Shown in pieces: positions 1 through 6,677 of a DNA stretch of 36,732 nt; the stretch's first letter is position 1; each line of letters starts with the position of its first letter. The position numbers were made by a program, and so were the translations under genes. Source of the stretch: Candidatus Rokuibacteriota bacterium (GTDB lineage: Bacteria; Methylomirabilota; Methylomirabilia; Rokubacteriales; CSP1-6); NCBI GenBank assembly GCA_016209635.1, contig JACQWC010000210.1, positions 1 through 36,732 on the forward strand, in the 5' to 3' direction. The notes beneath the pieces were generated by a model. That model did not search any database. It saw nothing but the letters and a program-made list of their open reading frames with translations, and was not told where the DNA came from.

Positions 1-2
1 CG

Positions 3-131
3 TCGCGCGAGCGCGATATCCTCCTGGCGGGCGGCTTGCTCCCTTACACCCGAGGCTCTTCCACTCCCCCTCCCCCCACCCTCTTCCCCGGCGGCTCGAG
101 CCCTCTCCCCTCAGGGGAGAGGGCAGGGTGA
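3..131 (+). CDS. C-terminal end of an aconitase / isopropylmalate dehydratase-like protein (partial)
   Basis: Only the last 42 codons are in the window, entered in frame 3 and ending at the TGA at 129-131. The first residues read RERDILLAGGLLPYTR, which resembles the C-terminal helix of aconitase/LeuD-type hydro-lyases (family resemblance recalled, not searched). After that the frame runs into a Pro/Gly/Ser-rich tail (GSSTPPPPTLFPGGSSPL...) encoded by the G/C-rich palindromic element at 62-142, which also supplies the stop codon. An aconitase-type enzyme next to a PrpF-family isomerase matches the known AcnD-PrpF pairing of the 2-methylcitrate cycle, but that pairing is inference here. The coding frame is supported by only about 16 convincing residues. 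Confidence 0.5.
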   Translation, partial: SRERDILLAGGLLPYTRGSSTPPPPTLFPGGSSPLPSGERAG

Positions 132-142
132 GGGGGCGGGGG
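62..142. repeat. Large imperfect palindrome, C-rich arm then G-rich arm
   Basis: The core at 101-123 is a perfect inverted repeat, CCCTCTCCCCT-C-AGGGGAGAGGG, with 11-bp arms and a single central base. Looser complementarity continues outward: the cactccccctccccccaccctc stretch on the left mirrors cagggtgagggggcggggga on the right. The element overlaps the 3' end of the upstream coding frame and reaches the ribosome-binding region of the PrpF gene. It has no T-tract, so it is not a textbook intrinsic terminator. It looks like a dispersed REP-type element, but other genomic copies cannot be shown from this window. Confidence 0.6.
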
Positions 143-1246
143 ATGCCTCAACGCCGCATCCGAGCCGTCTTCATGCGCGGCGGGACGAGCCGCGCCCTCT
201 TCTTCCACGAGAACGACCTGCCGCACGCCCGGCCCGCGCGCGACCGGATCCTCCTCACGGCGCTCGGGAGCCCCGATCCCTACGGCCGCCAGCTCGATGG
301 CCTCGGCGGCGGGATCTCGTCCCTGTCGAAGGCGTGCGTCATCGGGGAGCCTTCCCACCCCGACGCCCAGGTGGACTACACGTTCGCCCAGGTCGACGTG
401 AAGACGCCCGCCGTCGACTACAGCGGCAACTGCGGCAACTGCTCGGCGGCGGTCGGCCCGTTCGCGATCGACGAGGGGCTCGTCGAGGTGACCGGGAGCA
501 CGACGATCGTGCGCATCCACAACACGAACACGAAGAAGCTGATCGTCGCGCACGTGCCGGTTCGCGACGGCGAGGCGGCCGTCGAGGGCGACTTCGAGCT
601 GGCCGGCGTGCCGGGCCGCGGTGCCCGGATCGCGCTCGACTTCCTCGACCCGGGCGGGGCGGGCACCGGGCGCCTCCTGCCGACGGGGCGCCCGCGGGAG
701 GTGATCGGCGGCCTCGAGGCCTCGCTCGTCGACGCCACGAACCCGGTGGTGTTCGTCCGCGCGAGGGATCTCGCCCTCGCCGGCACCGAGCCGCCCGAGG
801 CCATCGACGACGACCCGGCGCTCGGCGCGCGGCTCGAGGCGATCCGAAGACAGGCGGCGGAGCGGATGGGAATCCCGGGGAGCGCGGCGGTCCCGAAGAT
901 CGCTCTGGTCGCGCCGGCGGCCGCCTTCACGGCGCTCGACGGGACCCGCTATGACGCGGACGGGGTCGATCTCGTCGCGCGGGTCATCTCGATGGGGAAC
1001 TGCCACCGGGCGTTCGCGCTCACCGCGGCGATGTCCCTCGCCGTGGCGGCCCGCGTCGAGGGCACTATCGTCCAGGAGTGCGCCCGTCGCGGAACGCCCG
1101 CCGGCGACCTGCGACTCGGCCATCCGTCGGGCGTGCTGCCGATCGCCGCGATCGTGCGTCTCAAAGACGGCGAGCCGTGGGCCGAGCGGGTCACCGTCTA
1201 TCGGACGGCGCGCCGGCTCATGGAAGGCTACGTCCGGGTGCCCTGA
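143..1246 (+). CDS. PrpF-family aconitate isomerase-like protein
   Basis: The protein is 367 aa when started at ATG 143 (MPQRRIRAVFMRGGTSRALFF). The ORF track begins at a GTG at 128, but those extra residues lie in the palindrome, and family members start close to this point. The N-terminal MRGGTSR motif, the GNCGNCSAAVGPFAI segment (Cys-rich active-site region of the diaminopimelate-epimerase-like fold) and the near-C-terminal R-x-GHPSGV segment are PrpF hallmarks. Characterised members isomerise 2-methylaconitate or tautomerise 4-oxalomesaconate by proton transfer. The aconitase-like end just upstream favours a methylcitrate-type role, but substrate cannot be settled from sequence. The 3' end overlaps the convergent hydrolase gene by 19 bp. 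Confidence 0.88.
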   Translation: MPQRRIRAVFMRGGTSRALFFHENDLPHARPARDRILLTALGSPDPYGRQLDGLGGGISSLSKACVIGEPSHPDAQVDYTFAQVDVKTPAVDYSGNCGNCSAAVGPFAIDEGLVEVTGSTTIVRIHNTNTKKLIVAHVPVRDGEAAVEGDFELAGVPGRGARIALDFLDPGGAGTGRLLPTGRPREVIGGLEASLVDATNPVVFVRARDLALAGTEPPEAIDDDPALGARLEAIRRQAAERMGIPGSAAVPKIALVAPAAAFTALDGTRYDADGVDLVARVISMGNCHRAFALTAAMSLAVAARVEGTIVQECARRGTPAGDLRLGHPSGVLPIAAIVRLKDGEPWAERVTVYRTARRLMEGYVRVP

Positions 1247-2493
1247 CCGTGCCCCCCGCGCCCACGGATCTCGTCGAGCACCGGCAGGACGTACTCGCGG
1301 AAGCGGACCGGGTTCTCGCTCATCGGGAAGTGTCCGAGCCCCGCCATGATGGTGACGCGCGCGCCCGGGATCTTCGCGGCCGTGCGCCGCGTGTCGTCGG
1401 GCGTGCAGGAGAAGTCGTACTCGCCGGTGAGGAGGTAGACTGGGCAACGGGCCGTGTCGATCGCCGCGACGCGATCCCGGAGATCGGAGTCGACCCGGTA
1501 GAAGTAGAGGTCCCCCTTGAAGACGCCCGGGCCCGAGGTCATGTAGCCCCAGAGAGTCTCCCACCGCGTCTCGTCCGGCGCCCGCGGCCCCACCAGACCC
1601 GACACGAGCGCCGCGCACACCTCGCCGCCGTGGACGTCGGGGCGGTGGAGCCACTCGGTGTCGTACCAGGGTTCCTGGTGGGCCGCGGCCTCGAGGCCGA
1701 TGACCGCGCGGAGGTCCTCCCCGTGCCGTCGCGCCAGCTCGAGCACGATCCGTCCGCCCATCGAGCACCCCATCACCACCGGGCGCTCGAGCCCGAGGGC
1801 GCTCCCGAAGGCCATGATCGCATCGACGTAGGCGTCGGTCGTCAGCCGGTACTCCCCGTCCTGCCAGCCGGGCGGCGGCGTCGACTTGCCGTGCCAGGGC
1901 ATGTCGAAGGCGAGGACGCGGAAATGGCGCGTGAGCGCCTCGTCGTTCATCAGGTGGCGGAAGTGACGGCCGTCGGCACCCGCCGTGTGGAGACAGACGA
2001 GCGGGAGGCCCTGGCCCGCCTCCTCGAAGTAGACGCGGTGCGGCCGGCCGCCGAGGACCAACGAGACATACCGGCCGACGATGGGCTCGACCCCCGCCGC
2101 TCGATCCGGGACCGGCGCCGCGGCGAGGCGCCCGCGCGGCGCCGCGAGCACCTCCTTCACGTACCGGAGGTTCGCCATGAGCGGCCCGAGATCGCCCTCG
2201 ATCCGCGCCTCGCCGCGCTTGGCCATCGCGAAGATGTCGTGGTAGCCGGGGGGCGGCACGGGCTCCCAGAAGCGCCGCCAGGCCTCCGCGGGCGCGCGGA
2301 GGGCGAAGGACCACGCCCGCATCGAGAACGGGCCGCGCTCGACGCGGGCGATCCGCCCCTCGACCACGCGGACGAGGTACGGGACCTCGCCGACCTCGAC
2401 CAGGAACGTGGTGGTGAGGAACCGTCCGCGCCGGACGAGCGCCTCGTCGCGATTGACCAGCTCGACGAGCCCGTCGATCACGCCGGCCATCAT
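1228..2493 (-). CDS. Alpha/beta hydrolase with SCP2-like N-terminal domain
   Basis: The protein is 421 aa. Residues 1-120 look like an SCP2-type lipid-binding domain: a hydrophobic strand pattern, then MAKRGEARIEGDLGPLMANL, close to the usual G-K-i-x-GD segment. Residues about 150-415 are an alpha/beta hydrolase with nucleophile elbow GCSMGG (Ser244), acid in TGEYD (Asp360) and base in GLGHFP (His388), so the triad looks complete. SCP2-hydrolase fusions probably act on hydrophobic esters or acyl-CoA-like substrates; that is inference. Two consecutive ATG codons (2493, 2490) are possible starts, and the next gene on the opposite strand starts 5 bp away. I see no strong Shine-Dalgarno sequence. 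It is convergent with the PrpF gene. Confidence 0.85.
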   Translation of the reverse strand: MMAGVIDGLVELVNRDEALVRRGRFLTTTFLVEVGEVPYLVRVVEGRIARVERGPFSMRAWSFALRAPAEAWRRFWEPVPPPGYHDIFAMAKRGEARIEGDLGPLMANLRYVKEVLAAPRGRLAAAPVPDRAAGVEPIVGRYVSLVLGGRPHRVYFEEAGQGLPLVCLHTAGADGRHFRHLMNDEALTRHFRVLAFDMPWHGKSTPPPGWQDGEYRLTTDAYVDAIMAFGSALGLERPVVMGCSMGGRIVLELARRHGEDLRAVIGLEAAAHQEPWYDTEWLHRPDVHGGEVCAALVSGLVGPRAPDETRWETLWGYMTSGPGVFKGDLYFYRVDSDLRDRVAAIDTARCPVYLLTGEYDFSCTPDDTRRTAAKIPGARVTIMAGLGHFPMSENPVRFREYVLPVLDEIRGRGGHGQGTRT

Positions 2494-2498
2494 ATCCC

Positions 2499-3890
2499 AT
2501 GACGACGCCCCCGCCCGACCCCGTCGACCGCTTCTACGCCGCCGTGCGGGCGATCGCCCGGTTCTGGCTCTGGTTCTTCCTGAAGAGCGTGGACGTGCGC
2601 CATCCCGAGCGCGTGCCGGTCGGCGGGCCGGTGGTCCTGTGCATCAACCACCCGAACAACCTCATCGACTCGCTGCTCGTCGGGGCGGTGCTCCCGCGGA
2701 AGGTCCACTACCTCGCGACGGCGTCCCTCTTCCGGAACCCGCTCATGGCGCGCTTCCTCTCGGCCTCCGGCGTGATCCCGGTCTACCGGCGCCAGGACGA
2801 TCCCGACAAGATGGACCGGAACGCCGAGACGTTCGCCGCGTGCTTCGCCGCGTTCGACCGCGGACGCCTCGTCGCCATCTACCCCGAGGGCACCACCCAC
2901 GCGGAGGCGCGCGTCCAGCGCATCAAGACCGGCGCCGCCCGCATCGCGCTCGGCTACGCGGCCGAGCGCCCGGGCGCCCTCACGCTCGTCCCCGTGGGGC
3001 TCAACTTCGAGGCGCGGAAGTCGTTCCGCGGGCGCGTGCTGGTCGCCTTCGGCGAGCCCATCCCCGTGACACCTTACCTCGACACCTTCCGCGAGGATCC
3101 GGTGAAGGCGGTCGACGCGCTGACGCGGAGCATCCAGTGGGGCATGGAGGCGCAGGTCGTCCACGTCGAGCGGATCGACGCAACCGAGCTGGTCCGCGCC
3201 GTGGACGAGATCTACCGGAGCGAGCTGGCCCGCCAGCTCGAGGAGGAGCGCGGCCTCGCGCAGAGGCAGATCGATCCCGTCCGCCTCGCGCGCTCGATCG
3301 TCGACGCGGTGAACCACTTCAAGGAGCGCGAACCCGCGCGCGTGGAGAGCCTCTGGCAGCAGATCCAGCGGTATCGCGCGCTCCTGGCCACGTACCGCGT
3401 CCGCGACGACGCGGTGCAGGCGCGGCTCCGGCGGCGGCCCACGCGCCAGCGGATCCAGAGCGGGTGGGTGGCCGTCGCGGGCTTCCCGTTCTTCGCCTAC
3501 GGCGCCGTCGTCAACGGCCTCCCCTACCTCATCCCGCGATGGCTCGCGCGTCGCGTCGCCCGGAAGGAGACCGACTACGCGACCACGCGCTTTCTCGCGG
3601 GCGTCGTCGCCATCCCCGTCTTCTGGGGGCTCGAGATCTGGATCGTCGGCCGGCTCACGGGCCCGGCCACCGCGCTCCTGTTCGCGCTCTCGCTCCCGCT
3701 CTCCGGGCTGATCGCCTACCGCTACCTTCGCGGCGCCGGCCGGCTGAGGGGGCAGCTGCGCCTCGGAGCCTTGGCGCTGACGCGGAGCCACGCCGCCCGG
3801 CGCATCGTGGCCGAGCGCCAGGCGCTCCTGGCCGAGCTGGACCGCGCGAAGGCCGACTACCTGGCCGCGACGAGGGGGAGCAGCTTTTGA
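2499..3890 (+). CDS. PlsC-type 1-acyl-glycerol-phosphate/glycerophosphate acyltransferase
   Basis: The protein is 463 aa. It has the acyltransferase block I as NHPNNLID (His51, Asp57), the H-x5-D spacing of the eukaryotic Gpt2/Sct1-like branch rather than the common H-x4-D. Block III is YPEGTTH (Glu130). Two hydrophobic segments near residues 325-350 and 365-405 should anchor the C-terminal half in the membrane. Members transfer acyl groups from acyl-CoA or acyl-ACP to glycerol phosphates during phospholipid synthesis. The start ATG lacks an obvious Shine-Dalgarno sequence and lies 5 bp from the divergent hydrolase start. The stop codon overlaps the TTG start of the creatininase gene, suggesting translational coupling. 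Confidence 0.87.
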   Translation: MTTPPPDPVDRFYAAVRAIARFWLWFFLKSVDVRHPERVPVGGPVVLCINHPNNLIDSLLVGAVLPRKVHYLATASLFRNPLMARFLSASGVIPVYRRQDDPDKMDRNAETFAACFAAFDRGRLVAIYPEGTTHAEARVQRIKTGAARIALGYAAERPGALTLVPVGLNFEARKSFRGRVLVAFGEPIPVTPYLDTFREDPVKAVDALTRSIQWGMEAQVVHVERIDATELVRAVDEIYRSELARQLEEERGLAQRQIDPVRLARSIVDAVNHFKEREPARVESLWQQIQRYRALLATYRVRDDAVQARLRRRPTRQRIQSGWVAVAGFPFFAYGAVVNGLPYLIPRWLARRVARKETDYATTRFLAGVVAIPVFWGLEIWIVGRLTGPATALLFALSLPLSGLIAYRYLRGAGRLRGQLRLGALALTRSHAARRIVAERQALLAELDRAKADYLAATRGSSF

Positions 3891-4804
3891 GTGTCTACCG
3901 GCTGGAGGAGACGTCCAGCACCGCGCTCGACGCCCTCGACCGGGCGCGTACCGTCATCATCCTGACGGTGAGCCCGCTGGAGCAGCACGGTCCCCACCTG
4001 CCCGTCGGCGTCGACGCCATCGCCGCGCGCTACTTCGCCGAGACCATCGGCGAGCGCCTCGTGGCCGGGCGCACGGGCTGGTCGGTCGTGATCGCCCCGA
4101 CCCTCCACCTCGGCTCGTTCACGTTCGATGCCGTCGGCACGGTGAGCGTCCGGCAGCGGGTCGTGCGCGACGCCCTCGTGGACTACGGCGTGGCGTTCGC
4201 GCGCGCCGGCTTCCGCTGGATCCTCGTCGCGAACGGCCACGGTGGGCCCGGGCACCTCACCGCGCTTGAGGAGGCGGCGGCGATCGTCTCGCGGCGCCAC
4301 CGCGTCCTCATGGCCTCGTTCACCGGCCACCTCGCGTGGCAGTTCCTCCGCGGGCGGTACCTCGACCGGATCGAGGCCGCGCTCGCCCGGCCGCTCACCG
4401 GGGCCGAGCGCCAGGCGTTCGCCGAGGACGCGCACGGCGGCTGGTGGGAGACGTCGCTCATGCTCATGCTCCGGCCCGACCTCGTGGACGGGAGCTATCG
4501 CGACCTGCCGCCCGCGCGCTTCGGTCTGGCCTCGCGCGTGGTGCCGAACTACCCCCTGAAGAACGGCGGCCTGGGCTACGTCGGCCATCCCGCGATGGCC
4601 GACCCGGCGTTCGCGAAGGCGGCGGCAGAGGTGCTGATGGCGGAGACGATGGAGCTGGTCGAGGGATTGCTCGACGGGCGACTCCGGCCGGCCGAGCGGC
4701 GCTCGCCCTTCTTCGCGCTCCCGTTCCTCAGAACCAACTTCTGGCCGGCGGTCGCGGTGGCCGGCGCGGTGGCCGCCGCGGTCCTCTGGGCGCTCCTCCG
4801 CTGA
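3887..4804 (+). CDS. Creatininase-family amidohydrolase with C-terminal membrane segment
   Basis: The protein is 305 aa from a TTG start overlapping the acyltransferase stop (TTGA), preceded by a good GAGGGGGAG Shine-Dalgarno. The ORF track shows it only as part of a longer 2408-4804 frame. Metal ligands match the creatininase fold: Glu32 and His34 in LEQHGPH, Asp43, His118 in NGHGG and Glu188 in HGGWWETS. Family members hydrolyse creatinine or ring-opened formamides such as the riboflavin/F420-pathway FAPy intermediate. Unusually the protein ends in a hydrophobic segment (WPAVAVAGAVAAAVLWALL), a single C-terminal membrane anchor not typical of this soluble family. Substrate unknown; the membrane-protein neighbour fits membrane location. 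The stop overlaps the next ATG (TGATG). Confidence 0.85.
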   Translation: MSVYRLEETSSTALDALDRARTVIILTVSPLEQHGPHLPVGVDAIAARYFAETIGERLVAGRTGWSVVIAPTLHLGSFTFDAVGTVSVRQRVVRDALVDYGVAFARAGFRWILVANGHGGPGHLTALEEAAAIVSRRHRVLMASFTGHLAWQFLRGRYLDRIEAALARPLTGAERQAFAEDAHGGWWETSLMLMLRPDLVDGSYRDLPPARFGLASRVVPNYPLKNGGLGYVGHPAMADPAFAKAAAEVLMAETMELVEGLLDGRLRPAERRSPFFALPFLRTNFWPAVAVAGAVAAAVLWALLR

Positions 4805-5553
4805 TGGTCGAGCTGGAGGCGAAGGCCGGCGTCGCGTGGCTCCGGCTGAATCGGCCGGAGGCGCTGAACGCGCTGAACCGCGCCCTCACCGCGGCGCTCG
4901 AGGAGGCCCTCGACCGCGTCGCCGCGCTCGACGACGCCGCCGTTCTCGTCGTCGCCGGGCGCGGCCGCGCCTTCTGCGCCGGGAACGACGTCACGGAGAT
5001 GGCTACCCTCACGCCCGAAGAGGCCGAGGCGCTCGCCACGCGCCAGGCGCGGCTCATGGACCGTTTCTCCCGGCTGCCCCAGGTCACGCTCGGGGCGATC
5101 GACGGTTACGCGCTGGGCGGCGGCCTCATGCTCGCCCTGGCCCAGGATCTCAGGATCGCGTCCGACCGCTCGCGCTTCGGCCTGCCCGAGGTGTCGCTCG
5201 GCTTCAACCCGGCCTACGGTATCGCGCGGCTGCTCGACGTCCTCGCCGGCGGCCACGCGCGCGACCTCCTGCTGACCGGCCGCACGGTCCACGCGAGCGA
5301 GGCGCTCCGAATGGGGCTCGTGAATCGGGTGGTCGCCGCGCCAACGCTCGCCGAGCGCGCCGCCGCCTGGGCCGCCGAGATCGCCCGCTCGCCGCGGGCC
5401 GGCCTGGCGGCGACCAAGGAGATCGTCGCGTCGATCCGCGCCGGCGGTCACGGCGGCGAGCCGGGGGCGTACGGCGCCGCGCTCAGGACGAGCGAGGAGG
5501 CGCGCGCGCGGATCCAGGCGTTCGTCGCCCGGCGGCGGGAAACGTCGGGATGA
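4804..5553 (+). CDS. Enoyl-CoA hydratase/isomerase family protein
   Basis: The protein is 249 aa, starting at ATG 4804 inside the preceding stop; the 4336 start in the ORF track is too long. Crotonase motifs are present: GRGRAFCAGND (oxyanion-hole strand), GYALGGGLMLALAQDLRIAS and FGLPEVSLGF. The Glu of the usual GGGCELA motif is replaced (GGGLMLA), while the second Glu in LPEVSLG is kept. Loss of the first of two catalytic Glu residues is typical of enoyl-CoA isomerases rather than hydratases, so an isomerase or another crotonase activity is more likely; this is inference. It is coupled by an ATGA overlap to the racemase-like gene. Confidence 0.9.
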   Translation: MVELEAKAGVAWLRLNRPEALNALNRALTAALEEALDRVAALDDAAVLVVAGRGRAFCAGNDVTEMATLTPEEAEALATRQARLMDRFSRLPQVTLGAIDGYALGGGLMLALAQDLRIASDRSRFGLPEVSLGFNPAYGIARLLDVLAGGHARDLLLTGRTVHASEALRMGLVNRVVAAPTLAERAAAWAAEIARSPRAGLAATKEIVASIRAGGHGGEPGAYGAALRTSEEARARIQAFVARRRETSG

Positions 5554-6677
5554 CGCGACTCCTCGAGGGCGTGCGGCTCGTCGACCTCACGACCCAGATG
5601 CCGGGCCCGTACTGCTCCATGATCCTCGCGGACCTCGGCGCCGACGTGATCAAGGTGGAGCCGCCGTCGGGCGACCAGCTCCGCGCCTACCGGCCCCTGT
5701 TCGACGCGGTGAACCGCGGCAAGCGCAGCGTGGCCCTCGACCTCCGGCACGAGGCGGCGCGGGGGGTGCTCTACCGGCTCGCGGGGACCGCCGACCTGAT
5801 GCTCGAGGGGTTCAGGCCGGGCGTGGCGGCGCGTCTCGGCGCCGATTACGGAGCCGTGAGCGCCCGCAACCCGGCCATCGTCTACTGTTCGATCTCCGGC
5901 TTCGGACAGGACGGGCCCGACGCCCAGCGCCCGGGTCACGACCTGAACTACCTGGCACTCTCGGGTATCCTCGGGCTCCAGGCCCTGATCGCCGGCGAGC
6001 CCTCGCCGCCCCCGGTGCTCGTCTCGGACCTGGCCGCGGGCCAGTACGCCACGATCGCGCTCCTGGCCGCCCTCGCCGGCCGCCGCGCGGGCGCGCCCGG
6101 CCAGTACATCGACCTCTCGATGACCGACGGCGCGGTCGGCTGGACCATGACGGAGATCGCGCGCCTCGAGGCCGAGGGGCGGGTGCCCGCGCGGCCGAAC
6201 GTCACGCTGGCGCCCCACTACGGCGTCTTCCGCACCGCCGACGACCGGTGGGTCACGCTCGGGATCGTCTACGAGGACCACTTCTGGCGGAACTTCTGTG
6301 ACGCCGTCGGCCTCGCCGACCTCCGCGACCTCCCTAACGTCGAGCGGCTCGCCCGCTTCGACGAGCTCCGCGCGCGGATCGTGGCGATCTTCGCCGGTGC
6401 CACGCGGGACGAGTGGGTCAAGCGCTTCGAGGGCACGAACGTCCCCTTCGCGCCGGTGCTCGATCTGCCGGAGGTGCTCGCGTGGCCGCAGTTCCGCCAC
6501 CGCGGCCTCTTCACGGCCCGGGGCATCGCGCTGCCGATGAAGTACTCGGCCGCCGACACCCGTCCCGGGCACCGGGCGCCAGAGCTGGGGGAGCACATGG
6601 GGGAGATCCTCGACTCGCTCGGCTACACGTCTGCCGAGCGCGCGGCGCTCGCCGCCGCGGGCGCGGTGCGGGGCTAG
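5550..6677 (+). CDS. Alpha-methylacyl-CoA racemase-like family III CoA-transferase
   Basis: The protein is 375 aa from ATG 5550, overlapping the preceding TGA as ATGA. The N-terminus (GVRLVDLT..MPGPYCSMILADLGADVIKVE) is the CaiB/BaiF fold. The segment RPGHDLNYLALSG carries His130-Asp131, and Asp160 follows in VSDLAAG. A His/Asp pair 30 residues apart matches the catalytic His126/Asp156 arrangement of mycobacterial alpha-methylacyl-CoA racemase. I therefore favour epimerisation of 2-methylacyl-CoA esters over CoA transfer. Pairing with the upstream crotonase fits degradation of branched or sterol-type side chains. The stop codon shares a CTAG tetranucleotide with the convergent signalling gene. 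Confidence 0.87.
   Translation: MTRLLEGVRLVDLTTQMPGPYCSMILADLGADVIKVEPPSGDQLRAYRPLFDAVNRGKRSVALDLRHEAARGVLYRLAGTADLMLEGFRPGVAARLGADYGAVSARNPAIVYCSISGFGQDGPDAQRPGHDLNYLALSGILGLQALIAGEPSPPPVLVSDLAAGQYATIALLAALAGRRAGAPGQYIDLSMTDGAVGWTMTEIARLEAEGRVPARPNVTLAPHYGVFRTADDRWVTLGIVYEDHFWRNFCDAVGLADLRDLPNVERLARFDELRARIVAIFAGATRDEWVKRFEGTNVPFAPVLDLPEVLAWPQFRHRGLFTARGIALPMKYSAADTRPGHRAPELGEHMGEILDSLGYTSAERAALAAAGAVRG

Noticed and set aside
101-123. Intrinsic terminator of the upstream gene
   Set aside because: Strong stem but single-base loop and no T-tract; a dispersed palindrome fits better.
44-2500. 818-codon minus ORF and similar long antisense ORFs (for example 5448-7712, 14119-16269, 17504-19852, 21272-23221)
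   Set aside because: Arg/Pro/Gly/Ala-rich shadow translations opposite genes with recognisable domains; expected in GC-rich DNA.
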